This document shows, piece after piece, positions 1-7,170 of a DNA stretch of 53,285 nucleotides (its first letter is position 1; every line of letters starts with the position of its first letter). Source of the DNA: Roseburia inulinivorans DSM 16841. GTDB taxonomy: Bacteria; Bacillota; Clostridia; Lachnospirales; Lachnospiraceae. A model generated the notes under the pieces. The model saw only the letters and a list, made by a program, of their open reading frames with translations, did not search any database and was not told the DNA's origin. Position numbers and translations under genes: made by a program. The DNA is taken from contig NZ_ACFY01000095.1 of the NCBI RefSeq assembly GCF_000174195.1, positions 1 through 53,285 on the forward strand, written 5' to 3'.

Positions 1-77
1 AAAGGACGCTTATATCTGCCCTTCAAGCCCTAAGAAAGCACCACAGAATCTGCGACACTACGTCCGTTAAACTCCGG

Positions 78-1205
78 TTAAATTGTTTCCAGATCATATT
101 CGTTGGTGCCGAGTCCGATTTTGACTGCGTGCTCAATACAACTCTTCCACTCGGTATCCGGATGTGTCATATGGAAGTGATCATGATCACATTCCTCATG
201 ATGCTCATGTGCATGCGCAATATTCTTTCCAAGAACACTGCTCTCTACCGGTGTTGCCTGATTGCAGAGATCCGCACATGCCTGATCCAAAGCTACCGGA
301 TCAAAAGAAGCTAACATCCCAATGTTCGGAAGAATCGGAATATCATTCTCTGGATGACAGTCACAGTTTGGTGATACGTCACAGATCAGCGAAACATGGA
401 AACATGGTCTGTTCTGACAGACTGCGAGACTGTACTCTGCCATTTTGTAATTCAGCATTGCAACAGAGTCCGCATAATCTGCTGAAATTGCATCCTTTGG
501 ACAGACTGCAAGACATCTTCCGCAGCCAACACATTTATCATGATCAATTTTTGCTTTGTGATCTGTGATGACCGGCGCTCCGTGTGCACAGATTCTGCCG
601 CAGGCTCCACAACCTATACATGCTTCGGTTGCGACACTTGGTTTTCCTTCGCAATGCTGCTCCATTTTTCCTGCTCTCGAGCCACATCCCATACCGATAT
701 TTTTAATTGTTCCGCCAAAACCTGCCGTCTCATGTCCCTTGAAATGTGTCAGGGAAATAAATACATCTGCATCCATGATCGCAGAACCGATCTTTGCCTC
801 TTTCACATACTCACCGTTGACTGGCACAAGTGTTTCATCTGTTCCCTTTAAACCATCTGCGATCAGCACATGACATCCGGTCTGATATGGGGAAAACCCA
901 TTCACATAAGCGGTTTCCAGATGATCCAATGCATTCTTTCTGCTTCCAACATAAAGTGTATTACAATCTGTTAAAAATGGTTTTCCACCAAGTTCCTTTA
1001 CATAGTCTGCTACCACTCTTGCATAGTTCGGACGTAAGAACGCAAGATTTCCATATTCTCCAAAATGAATTTTAACCGCTGCATACTTATCCTTAAAATC
1101 AATGTTTTCAAATCCGGCAGTTTTCATAAGACGATGAAGTTTCTGAAGCAGATTTTCATTGCCTGTTGCCTTAAAAGATGTAAAATATACTTTCGATTTC
1201 TCCAT
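78..1205 (-). CDS. DUF362 domain protein with two [4Fe-4S] ferredoxin clusters
   Basis: This 375-aa protein has an N-terminal DUF362 region (about residues 40-185) followed by two ferredoxin-type clusters: ACIGCGACGRIC and KCVGCGRCLAVCP, both Cx2Cx2Cx3C and the second ending in the classical CP. Proteins of this layout are common in clostridia and are presumed to be iron-sulfur electron carriers or maturases, but no reaction is established. It is soluble: I see no signal peptide or membrane segment. An aaggagg ribosome site precedes the ATG. An odd point is a His/Asp/Glu-rich stretch near the C terminus (AHAHEHHEECDHDHFHMTH), which looks like a metal-binding insert. It lies downstream of, and on the same strand as, the metal-ATPase pair, but a long perfect hairpin separates them, so it is probably transcribed separately. 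Identity of the family is secure; function is not. Confidence 0.9.
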   Translation of the reverse strand: MEKSKVYFTSFKATGNENLLQKLHRLMKTAGFENIDFKDKYAAVKIHFGEYGNLAFLRPNYARVVADYVKELGGKPFLTDCNTLYVGSRKNALDHLETAYVNGFSPYQTGCHVLIADGLKGTDETLVPVNGEYVKEAKIGSAIMDADVFISLTHFKGHETAGFGGTIKNIGMGCGSRAGKMEQHCEGKPSVATEACIGCGACGRICAHGAPVITDHKAKIDHDKCVGCGRCLAVCPKDAISADYADSVAMLNYKMAEYSLAVCQNRPCFHVSLICDVSPNCDCHPENDIPILPNIGMLASFDPVALDQACADLCNQATPVESSVLGKNIAHAHEHHEECDHDHFHMTHPDTEWKSCIEHAVKIGLGTNEYDLETI

Positions 1206-1347
1206 AATTCCTCCTTGGTTTTGCTTTTACTGCTTTTCTATATGATAACCCCTGACCCCCTGTTAAAGTCAAGATTTTTCTCAAGTTATCGCGGCAGTCG
1301 CCAAAATCTCATGCAAGCAAAGACTTTGGCTCGTTGCCCGCATAAAC

Positions 1348-1395
1348 ACAGACTCCCGGTGTGGATTCCTGCTAAAAACCCACACCGGGAGTCTG
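1348..1395 (-). terminator. 17-bp perfect hairpin after the metal ATPase gene
   Basis: A perfect 17-bp inverted repeat (1348-1364 with 1379-1395, 14-nt loop) sits 64 nt beyond the ATPase stop and before the DUF362 gene. The following U-run on the minus strand is weak (GTTTATG), so it may be a terminator or an mRNA-stabilising/processing hairpin. The flanking 1206-1458 stretch holds nothing else that I can support. Confidence 0.6.
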
Positions 1396-1458
1396 TATTT
1401 ATCGCCCTGATTGCTGTATTTCCGAAATATTGCTCTCTTCTAAAAATCATCTGTCATC

Positions 1459-3534
1459 TTAGTCCAGCAGATTCTGCATACTCTCAAGACCGATCAGCAG
1501 CGTAGAACTGTTATGTAACAGTGCCGATGTGGTCGGCTGGATCACCCCTGTCACACCAAGTACAATGAGCAGGGAGTTAAATCCTACGATTCTGCGGTAA
1601 TTCTTTTTGATTCGCTCCATCAGACTGTCACTCAATAATTTTAAGGTGACGATCTGGTACAGATCATCTGAGCTTACCGTGATATCTGCGATCTCTCTTG
1701 CAATCTCAGCTCCGTCGCTGATGGCAATTCCGACATTGGCTGCAGACAATGCAGGGGAATCGTTGATACCGTCACCGATCATGATGACTTTTCTTCCGGC
1801 TGCCTTTTCTCTCTCCACAAAGCTTGCCTTATCTTCCGGCAGTACTTCCGAATAATATTCATCCACGCCGACACGCTTTGCGATCGCCGCTGCAGTACGC
1901 TCACTGTCTCCTGTCATCATGACAACCTTGGACAAACCAGCCCGTTTTAAGGACTGGACAACTGCAGAGGCTTCCTCACGCAGAGGATCTTCGATACAGA
2001 TGACTGCTGCAAGTTTTCCTTCAATTGCAAGATACAGATGAGAGTATTCCTTCGGCAGTGCGTCAAATTTTGCCTGTTCTCCTTCCGGAATCACACAATT
2101 TTCATCTTCAAATACAAAATGTGCACTTCCGATCACGGCACGTTTCTCATTGATCGTCGAAGCGATTCCGTGTGCAACAATGTACCCGACTTTGCTGTGC
2201 ATCTCGTCATGTTCAAGATTTTTCTGTGTTGCTGCATCCACAACAGCTTTTGCCATGGAATGAGGAAAATGCTCCTCTAAGCATGCTGCAATACGGAGCA
2301 GTTCGTCCGTGCTTTCTCCGTTAAATGATACGACATCTACAACCGTTGGTTTTGCCTTGGTGAGCGTTCCCGTCTTATCGAATACAATGGTATCTGCCTC
2401 CGCAACCGCCTCTAAATATTTACCACCTTTTACTGTGACATTGTAAAGACTTGCCTCACGGATCGCAGATAAAACAGAGATCGGCATTGCAAGTTTTAAG
2501 GCACAGCTGTAATCCACCATAAGAATGGACAGTGCCTTTGTCACATTTCTTGTGAGCAGATAAGTTAAAATCGTACCGCCAAGACTGTAAGGCACCAGTT
2601 TATCTGCCAGATGCTCTGCTTTGCTCTCTGCACCGGATTTTAACTTTTCAGAATCCTCGATCATTTTTACGATCTTTTCAAAACGGCTGGAACCTCCAAC
2701 CTCTTTTACAAGAATGGTAAGTTCGCCCTCTTCCACAACGGTTCCTGCGTAAGCCGTGCTCTCTACGGTCTTTCTCACCGGGACTGACTCGCCTGTTAAG
2801 GAAGCCTGATTTACCATCGCCTCTCCCTCAGCAACAACACCGTCAAATGGAATGATATTTCCCATATGAACAACCACTTTGTCTCCGGCTTTGATCTGGG
2901 AAGTCGAAACTAACACTTCCTGTCCACCGCTTACTAACCATACTTTTCCCACATTTAAGGACATGGTTCTCGCCAGATCATCCACAGATTTTTTATGTGT
3001 CCACTCTTCCAATAATTCACCAATTCCAAGCATAAACATAATGGAACCTGCGGTATTAAAATCACCTCTAAGAACTGAAACACCGATGGCAGTTGCATCT
3101 AAAACCGGAACTTCGATCTTTCCTGCTGCAAGTGTTGTTAGTCCTTTCCAGATATATTTTACGGAGCGGAGTGAAGTGAGACAGATACGGATCGGATAAG
3201 GAAGGATCCAGCGTCTTGCGTAATGGAACACAATCTTACCAATTAATTTTTCCTGGTAGGTATTGTTTAACTCCCTTCCCGAATTCTCGATCAGACCTTC
3301 CGGTACTTCCACATCCTCGTAGTGGAAACCACGGAGTAATTCGATGATCGTCTGTCTGTCACCTACATAAGAGATCACTGCGTCGCAGGTTCTGTCGTAA
3401 ACTTTTGCAAATGTTACTTCTTTCTGGCTGTGTAAAAAATAAAGAAGTGTATCTGCCTGTGCATAACTCATGCGGTTCTGTACTGCGTGGATACGCATTC
3501 TTCCTTTTGCCTCGTGCTTTATCATAAATTTCAT
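1459..3534 (-). CDS. fezB: P1B-type metal ATPase, candidate ferrosome ATPase FezB
   Basis: This 691-aa protein is a heavy-metal P-type ATPase: TGES at 247-250, phosphorylation motif DKTGT at 386-390, a nucleotide-domain HFPHS motif at 422-426, TGDS at 541-544 and GDGIND at 588-593. The membrane metal site reads YSCALKLAMP (SCA at 343-345) in place of the CPC, CPH, SPC or TPC of copper, zinc, cobalt and nickel pumps. The N-terminal 75 residues resemble an HMA fold but lack CxxC. An SCA-type site, a degenerate HMA domain and a small membrane protein encoded just upstream match what I recall of the P1B-6 group that includes FezB, which loads iron into ferrosome organelles. The start at 3534 follows a GGAAGGA site; the longer frame to 3582 has no ribosome site. 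The symbol is by analogy; iron specificity is inferred. It could instead be an exporter of another divalent metal. Confidence 0.8.
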   Translation of the reverse strand: MKFMIKHEAKGRMRIHAVQNRMSYAQADTLLYFLHSQKEVTFAKVYDRTCDAVISYVGDRQTIIELLRGFHYEDVEVPEGLIENSGRELNNTYQEKLIGKIVFHYARRWILPYPIRICLTSLRSVKYIWKGLTTLAAGKIEVPVLDATAIGVSVLRGDFNTAGSIMFMLGIGELLEEWTHKKSVDDLARTMSLNVGKVWLVSGGQEVLVSTSQIKAGDKVVVHMGNIIPFDGVVAEGEAMVNQASLTGESVPVRKTVESTAYAGTVVEEGELTILVKEVGGSSRFEKIVKMIEDSEKLKSGAESKAEHLADKLVPYSLGGTILTYLLTRNVTKALSILMVDYSCALKLAMPISVLSAIREASLYNVTVKGGKYLEAVAEADTIVFDKTGTLTKAKPTVVDVVSFNGESTDELLRIAACLEEHFPHSMAKAVVDAATQKNLEHDEMHSKVGYIVAHGIASTINEKRAVIGSAHFVFEDENCVIPEGEQAKFDALPKEYSHLYLAIEGKLAAVICIEDPLREEASAVVQSLKRAGLSKVVMMTGDSERTAAAIAKRVGVDEYYSEVLPEDKASFVEREKAAGRKVIMIGDGINDSPALSAANVGIAISDGAEIAREIADITVSSDDLYQIVTLKLLSDSLMERIKKNYRRIVGFNSLLIVLGVTGVIQPTTSALLHNSSTLLIGLESMQNLLD

Positions 3535-3610
3535 TATTCTTACATCCTTCCAGTTATGCGGTCTGTACTTACCAGACCACATATGTCAATCTGTTTCCTC
3601 TTACTTAAGG

Positions 3611-3646
3611 AAGAGGCTGCCACACGTTTCCTGTGCGACAGCCTCT
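3611..3646 (-). terminator. Hairpin between the small membrane gene and the ATPase gene
   Basis: An imperfect inverted repeat (arms AAGAGGCTG at 3611-3619 and CAGCCTCTT at 3638-3646, with further pairing inside) lies 16 nt after the fezA-like stop and 77 nt before the ATPase start. There is no U-run on the minus side, so it is more likely an attenuator or mRNA processing/stability hairpin that lets the small protein be made in excess of the pump. Its core closely resembles the terminator at 25901-25934. Confidence 0.55.
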
Positions 3647-3661
3647 TTACGAATCCACCTC

Positions 3662-3964
3662 TTATGCTTCTGCTGGCTCGGAAGCTTCTTCTACAACTTC
3701 CTCTGCTTTCTCTGCGTCCTCAACAACTGCTGCCTCTTTTGCTGCTGCACGTTCTTCATTGATCGTCTTTGCATCTTCATAGATGTCACCAGCATTCTCC
3801 TGAACAGTTGTCACTGTTTTCATTACACAGTCCTTAGCTCTTAAAACCGCTGCTGTACACTGTGTATATACTTTCTTCGCATCATCACTGGCTAAAATCT
3901 TAACACCAGCTGTTCCAAATAATGTACCTCCTGCAAATAATGCAATTTTCTTCCAATCTACCAT
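3662..3964 (-). CDS. fezA: Small Gly-rich membrane protein (DUF6110-like), candidate FezA
   Basis: The protein is 100 aa from the ATG at 3964, which has a perfect AAGGAGG site 8 nt upstream; the in-frame ATG at 3991 would put that site inside the gene. Residues about 5-25 form a hydrophobic Gly-rich segment (ALFAGGTLFGTAGVKILA), followed by an amphipathic helix and an Ala/Glu-rich acidic tail. This looks like the DUF6110 family of Firmicute proteins, often found beside P1B ATPases. In Clostridioides difficile, ferrosome formation needs a membrane protein (FezA) and a P1B-6 ATPase (FezB), both repressed by iron and Fur; the order here, the small size and the Fur-type box upstream fit that. The assignment is by analogy, with no sequence comparison to C. 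difficile FezA possible here. Otherwise it is a small single-span protein of unknown role. Confidence 0.75.
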   Translation of the reverse strand: MVDWKKIALFAGGTLFGTAGVKILASDDAKKVYTQCTAAVLRAKDCVMKTVTTVQENAGDIYEDAKTINEERAAAKEAAVVEDAEKAEEVVEEASEPAEA

Positions 3965-4073
3965 GATAAAATCCTCCTTTTTGTATTTCATGAAAGCAGT
4001 TTTCTTCTTCCGCTGTCTTCATTTTTATTATGATTTTTTCATAAAACACAATGTTTTCCTGTGTTTCGTACCG

Positions 4074-4103
4074 ATTATAATTCGCTTTATATCAGTTACA
4101 CAA
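4074..4103 (-). promoter_or_regulatory. Promoter of the fezA-fezB pair
   Basis: On the minus strand a -35 TTGTGT (4103-4098) is followed after 18 nt by a perfect -10 TATAAT (4079-4074), giving a leader of about 100 nt to the start at 3964. A small palindrome, TTATGA-N5-TCATAA at 4028-4044, lies in that leader. Confidence 0.65.
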
Positions 4104-4119
4104 GCCTAACGTATTTTAT

Positions 4120-4134
4120 TGATAAATTTTATCA
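4120..4134 (-). promoter_or_regulatory. Fur-type 7-1-7 operator
   Basis: TGATAAA-T-TTTATCA is a perfect 7-1-7 inverted repeat and agrees at 13 of 15 positions with the Gram-positive Fur box TGATAATNATTATCA. It sits 16 nt upstream of the -35 of the fezA-like gene. Zur and PerR boxes share this architecture, so the metal cannot be told from the box alone. Confidence 0.65.
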
Positions 4135-4144
4135 TGTTCTGTTT

Positions 4145-5187
4145 TTATCTGTTGATGATCACACGGTCTCTGCCTCTCTCCTTTGCGAGATAAAGTTTTT
4201 CATCCGCCTGCCGGTAAACGTCCGAAACATCCATACCGTCTGCAAACTGTTCCACACCACAGCTGAATGTAAATGCCCGGTTCTTTTTCTGTTTTCCAAA
4301 CAGTCTGTAGTCTGCGCTCATTTTCGCCAGCATATGGCGAATCTCCTCCTCCGTCACATCCGGCAGGATCAGCATAAACTCTTCTCCACCAAATCTCACT
4401 GCGATTCCATCTGCTATCAGATTACGTTCCAGTATCCTCGCAAATTCAATGAGCACTTCATCTCCAAAAGCATGTCCGTATTCATCATTGACCTTCTTAA
4501 AAAATCCAGATCGATCAGTGCCGCATAAACGTCTTTCTTCCCTTTCTGTGCCAGCCGCTCAAGATAGCGGTTCAGATATCTCCGGTTATATAACCCGGTC
4601 AGCGCATCATGATCTGCCGCCTGTTCCAGCTGTCTGCTAAGACTTGTGAGTTCTTCCGCCTGCTTTTTCTGCTGCACATTTAAAATGATCGTGATCGTAA
4701 ACACACTGAAAAGTACGATCATCAATGAACAGATCATAGAGTTTAACTCACTCTCAGCCGTTACCAATTCCACATCCACCGGATGATAATATGCAAGGAT
4801 GACCGCTGACATATCCACCAGAAAAGCGAGACATCCGAAGATCACTGCCGCAGTCGTTGGAAGAAAGGTTGCAATTGCCACCATGGCGAGCACCATATAC
4901 ACGATTGTTCCCGTCTGGTAAATGTAATAAAGTATCGGAAACTCGAAAAAAGTGATCAGTGTAATGATGACATAGGCTGCACGCTTCACATGTCTTGACC
5001 GGATACCCCAAAATGTCATTCCAAATATGACCAATGTACACAGGGCACAAAAAATCGTCGGCGCACTGAGTCCATAAATATACACATTTCCAACAAATCC
5101 AAACAGATTTCCAATACTTCCTGCTGCTCCCAGCACATAAAACTGTCTCAGTCCAACATTGACAGATGTATCAAATAAGCGGTTCAT
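4145..5187 (-). pseudogene. Membrane diguanylate cyclase (GGDEF) with a one-base frameshift
   Basis: The N-terminal part (start 5187, GAGAGGAACG ribosome site) has about six membrane segments, then a helix and the start of a GGDEF domain (DALTGLYNRRYLNRYL). The frame breaks after IDLDF. Inserting one T in the T6 run at 4499-4504 (minus strand) restores the family-typical DFFKKVNDEYGHAFGDE and joins the second half, which carries the active-site RFGGEEF and the C-terminal DEKLYLAKERGRDRV. The repaired protein would be about 347 aa. As it stands the ORF ends early at about 4417 without an active site. The RxxD inhibitory site is absent. Either the gene is newly inactivated, phase-variable at the T-run, or the base was lost in sequencing. 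I cannot tell which. Confidence 0.85.
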
Positions 5188-5241
5188 AACCGTTCCTCTC
5201 TCACTTCCAGCCGGATTTTCGGATCAAAGCTGTTTTTCTTC

Positions 5242-5269
5242 ATTTTACCATAATATTCTTAAAAAACAA
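5242..5269 (-). promoter_or_regulatory. Candidate promoter of the GGDEF gene
   Basis: Minus strand -35 TTGTTT (5269-5264), 16-nt spacer, -10 TAAAAT (5247-5242), about 50 nt before the start codon at 5187. Confidence 0.45.
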
Positions 5270-5304
5270 GAAAAGTTGTTTTTCATGGAAAAATATATTT
5301 TCTA

Positions 5305-5333
5305 TTGTCTGGCTCACCTTTTTGCGGTAAAAT
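5305..5333 (+). promoter_or_regulatory. Candidate promoter of the small-protein cluster
   Basis: -35 TTGTCT (5305-5310), 17-nt spacer, -10 TAAAAT (5328-5333), about 85 nt before the start at 5420. It diverges from the GGDEF promoter. Confidence 0.5.
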
Positions 5334-5419
5334 AGTCTCGGATTTTTCATATGGTAAAGTACAAACAGGAAAATCTCACAGGTACTTTCGTCAGAAGAAG
5401 GAAGGAGGAAAAAGATAGC

Positions 5420-5836
5420 ATGCGGTCTGTCAGACAAAAATATATCAGTCTCATACTCATTCTCTCTATGTTTTTCCTCGGAATGTGCTGCGGCAGCACA
5501 CAGGCAGATTCTTCTCTGATGTATGGAATTCTCCATCACACAGACAGTGTTTTCGTAAATTCCGGCGTTGATGATTTACCGGAGCAGCTTTCCACCGATA
5601 CCACGGAGCGTATGATCTCAGCCAATGCATATCTCCGTCAGGAAGGCAGACGCATAAACACACGCACAAACCGTGCGGTCAACTGTCTGTTTCTGATTGT
5701 GGAACTTCTTTCACAATTGTTTCCCATCATTTTTGCATGCAGCGTTTTAAGTCAGACTTATCGCGCACCGGGCAATCATGTCATCGTTCGTTATATCCAC
5801 AAGAAGGATGGCAAGAAAAATAATGAAACCATATAA
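5420..5836 (+). CDS. Small exported or membrane protein, unknown function
   Basis: I do not recognise this 138-aa protein. The start at 5420 follows aaggaggaaaaagatagc; the longer frame to 5351 has no ribosome site. It begins with a basic stretch and a hydrophobic segment ending in MFFLGMCCGSTQA, which could be a signal peptide or a lipoprotein-like leader, followed by a polar region of about 60 residues and a second hydrophobic segment (CLFLIVELLSQLFPIIFAC), then a basic tail. The topology suggests a two-span protein with an extracytoplasmic loop. Two further tiny membrane proteins follow on the same strand and a terminator closes the group, so they may be one transcript. No domain, catalytic motif or metal ligand set is evident. 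Confidence 0.65.
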   Translation: MRSVRQKYISLILILSMFFLGMCCGSTQADSSLMYGILHHTDSVFVNSGVDDLPEQLSTDTTERMISANAYLRQEGRRINTRTNRAVNCLFLIVELLSQLFPIIFACSVLSQTYRAPGNHVIVRYIHKKDGKKNNETI

Positions 5837-5907
5837 TTCCTACTGATTTACCGCACATTTTATCCGCGGTCTTATTTTGGTACGCAAAAATCCCATTTAC
5901 AGGATAT

Positions 5908-5925
5908 CTGCGCCCAAATGCGCAG
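5908..5925 (+). other. Short hairpin before the 40-aa gene
   Basis: A perfect CTGCGC-N6-GCGCAG stem-loop lies 22 nt upstream of the 40-aa start codon, close to its ribosome site. It could modulate translation. No known riboswitch consensus was recognised. Confidence 0.35.
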
Positions 5926-5947
5926 GTATCAGAAAGGTATGGTTCTT

Positions 5948-6070
5948 ATGGTTGAACATATTTTATTTGCAGTTTTAACGGCTGCTGTCATCGGTGCTGC
6001 TATTTTTATGTGGTGGTTTGAAAATCACGATGAAAAAACAGATTCTGGAAATGAAAAAGAAGGGAACTAA
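5948..6070 (+). CDS. 40-aa single-span membrane microprotein
   Basis: An ATG preceded by a weak agaaaggt site opens a 40-codon frame. It encodes a hydrophobic segment (ILFAVLTAAVIGAAIFMWW) and then a charged tail rich in Glu, Asp, Asn and Lys. This is the usual design of regulatory micro-membrane proteins, N-out or N-in with a polar cytoplasmic tail, but I cannot name it. It is followed six nucleotides later by another microprotein, and both lie between the 138-aa gene and a strong terminator, which supports their being expressed. Confidence 0.5.
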   Translation: MVEHILFAVLTAAVIGAAIFMWWFENHDEKTDSGNEKEGN

Positions 6071-6076
6071 GTTATT

Positions 6077-6220
6077 ATGAATATCGGATTAATTATTTTT
6101 GCAATTATTGGATCAATTATTGGTCTTGCCTCTACATTTTACATTGTGATCTCCATGTTTTGGATTCTTGGTGTTAAGATTGTGCGCAGGATCAAACATG
6201 GCACTCCACTGTATGATTAA
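6077..6220 (+). CDS. 47-aa single-span membrane microprotein
   Basis: This 47-codon frame starts six nucleotides after the previous stop, with the ribosome site (gaaaaagaaggg) lying inside the end of the upstream frame, which suggests coupled translation. The product is one long hydrophobic helix (GLIIFAIIGSIIGLASTFYI and onward) ending in a basic tail, KIVRRIKHGTPLYD. I do not recognise it. The terminator begins ten nucleotides after the stop. Confidence 0.5.
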   Translation: MNIGLIIFAIIGSIIGLASTFYIVISMFWILGVKIVRRIKHGTPLYD

Positions 6221-6229
6221 TATCATATA

Positions 6230-6269
6230 AAAACGCTCCGCAGGCTGCTGTACTCCTGCGGAGCGTTTT
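6230..6269 (+). terminator. Rho-independent terminator, likely bidirectional
   Basis: A 15-bp perfect stem (arms 6230-6244 and 6255-6269, AAAACGCTCCGCAGG) with T-runs on both sides closes the small-protein group and can also stop transcripts coming from spoVAC on the other strand. Confidence 0.85.
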
Positions 6270-6345
6270 ATTCTTCGTCATTCATGCGGCAAACGGCATC
6301 CGGTCCAGCGATCATTTTTTCCCTGAAAGGACCGGAATACGCTTC

Positions 6346-6843
6346 TTACCAGAATATCCAGTAAATCAGCCCCAGTACCCAGCTTGAAACTATCCCATAT
6401 AAGATCACAGGACCGGCGATCGTAAAAATCTTACATCCGATTCCAAAAACCTGCCCTTCTTTCTGAAACTCGATCGCCGGGGCAGCCACACCGTTGGCAA
6501 AACCTGTGATCGGCACAAGCGCCCCCGCGCCTCCCCAGTTTGCGATCGACGGATAAATGTTAAATCCCGTCAGGATCACGCTGAGCAGGATCAGAAGCAT
6601 GCTGCACCAGCCGCCGGAGGTGTCTTTGTCCAGTCCATAATTTTCGCACGTATTTAAAATGAACTGCCCAATACAGCAGATGATCCCACCGGTAAAAAAT
6701 GCCTTTACCATGTGAAAGATCAGATTGTGTGTCGGTGTCACCTGCTTCACATACTCGTTATATGCCTGATCGCGCTCCCTCGTATCCTTGCTGTGCACGG
6801 TCTGATTCAGTTTCTTTATCTGCTCTGTCTCTTTGTCTGCCAT
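6346..6843 (-). CDS. spoVAC: Stage V sporulation protein AC
   Basis: The 165-aa product matches SpoVAC, an inner-membrane mechanosensitive channel component for dipicolinic acid movement in developing and germinating spores. Visible hallmarks are the conserved KAFFTGGIICCIGQ segment, LTGFNIYPSIANWGGAGALV, PITGFANGVAAPAIEF and the C-terminal GIVSSWVLGLIYW helix. The start at 6843 follows an aggaggc site; the ATG at 6867 has none. Normally spoVAD and spoVAE follow; here the gene stands alone and runs into a terminator, while spoVAA and spoVAB are about 3 kb away with an unrelated gene in between. Confidence 0.93.
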   Translation of the reverse strand: MADKETEQIKKLNQTVHSKDTRERDQAYNEYVKQVTPTHNLIFHMVKAFFTGGIICCIGQFILNTCENYGLDKDTSGGWCSMLLILLSVILTGFNIYPSIANWGGAGALVPITGFANGVAAPAIEFQKEGQVFGIGCKIFTIAGPVILYGIVSSWVLGLIYWIFW

Positions 6844-6868
6844 TTTCTGTGCCTCCTGTATCCACATA

Positions 6869-6898
6869 TTTTATGTTCCTGTTTTTTGTCCGGCATAA
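6869..6898 (-). promoter_or_regulatory. Candidate forespore (sigma-F/G type) promoter of spoVAC
   Basis: Minus strand TTATG (6898-6894), 18-nt spacer, CATAAAA (6875-6869) loosely fits the sigma-F/sigma-G pattern and lies close upstream of the spoVAC ribosome site. This is a weak call based on a short match in AT-rich DNA. Confidence 0.3.
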
Positions 6899-7064
6899 AT
6901 CCTCTCTCTCTTATCTTGCCTTTTTTACTGTAAAATATGCATAACACAGGTTCTGTAATTTCATGAACCGGACAATATTTTTTCTTACTATCAAAGAATA
7001 AGTATCTCTTATTTTTTCTTTATTTTATATAAGTAATCCTAATGGAATTAGATTACATTATGCA

Positions 7065-7092
7065 TTGAATCACTTACTATTTGTAGTATAAT
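7065..7092 (+). promoter_or_regulatory. Promoter of the dual-sensor diguanylate cyclase
   Basis: -35 TTGAAT (7065-7070), 16-nt spacer, perfect -10 TATAAT (7087-7092). The leader to 7171 is about 72 nt. I looked for a c-di-GMP riboswitch in it and saw none. The rest of the 6868-7170 gap is AT-rich and otherwise empty. Confidence 0.6.
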
Positions 7093-7170
7093 GTTGATAG
7101 AATCTGTCGGCATACACTGTTCCAGGAAAACGCTGCGGATCGATCACGAATGAAGTAAATGGAGTATGCC

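Noticed and set aside
164..1075. Plus-strand frames opposite the DUF362 gene
   Set aside because: Several overlapping frames rich in Cys and His are mirror products of the ferredoxin gene, without ribosome sites.
3535..3582. Extended start of the metal ATPase
   Set aside because: No ribosome site before 3582; the HMA-like domain begins at 3534.
5240..5539. 99-aa minus-strand frame between the GGDEF gene and the 138-aa gene
   Set aside because: It covers two divergent promoters and a ribosome site; composition is not protein-like.
7093..7170. c-di-GMP riboswitch ahead of the dual-sensor cyclase
   Set aside because: No conserved class I or II core could be found in the leader.
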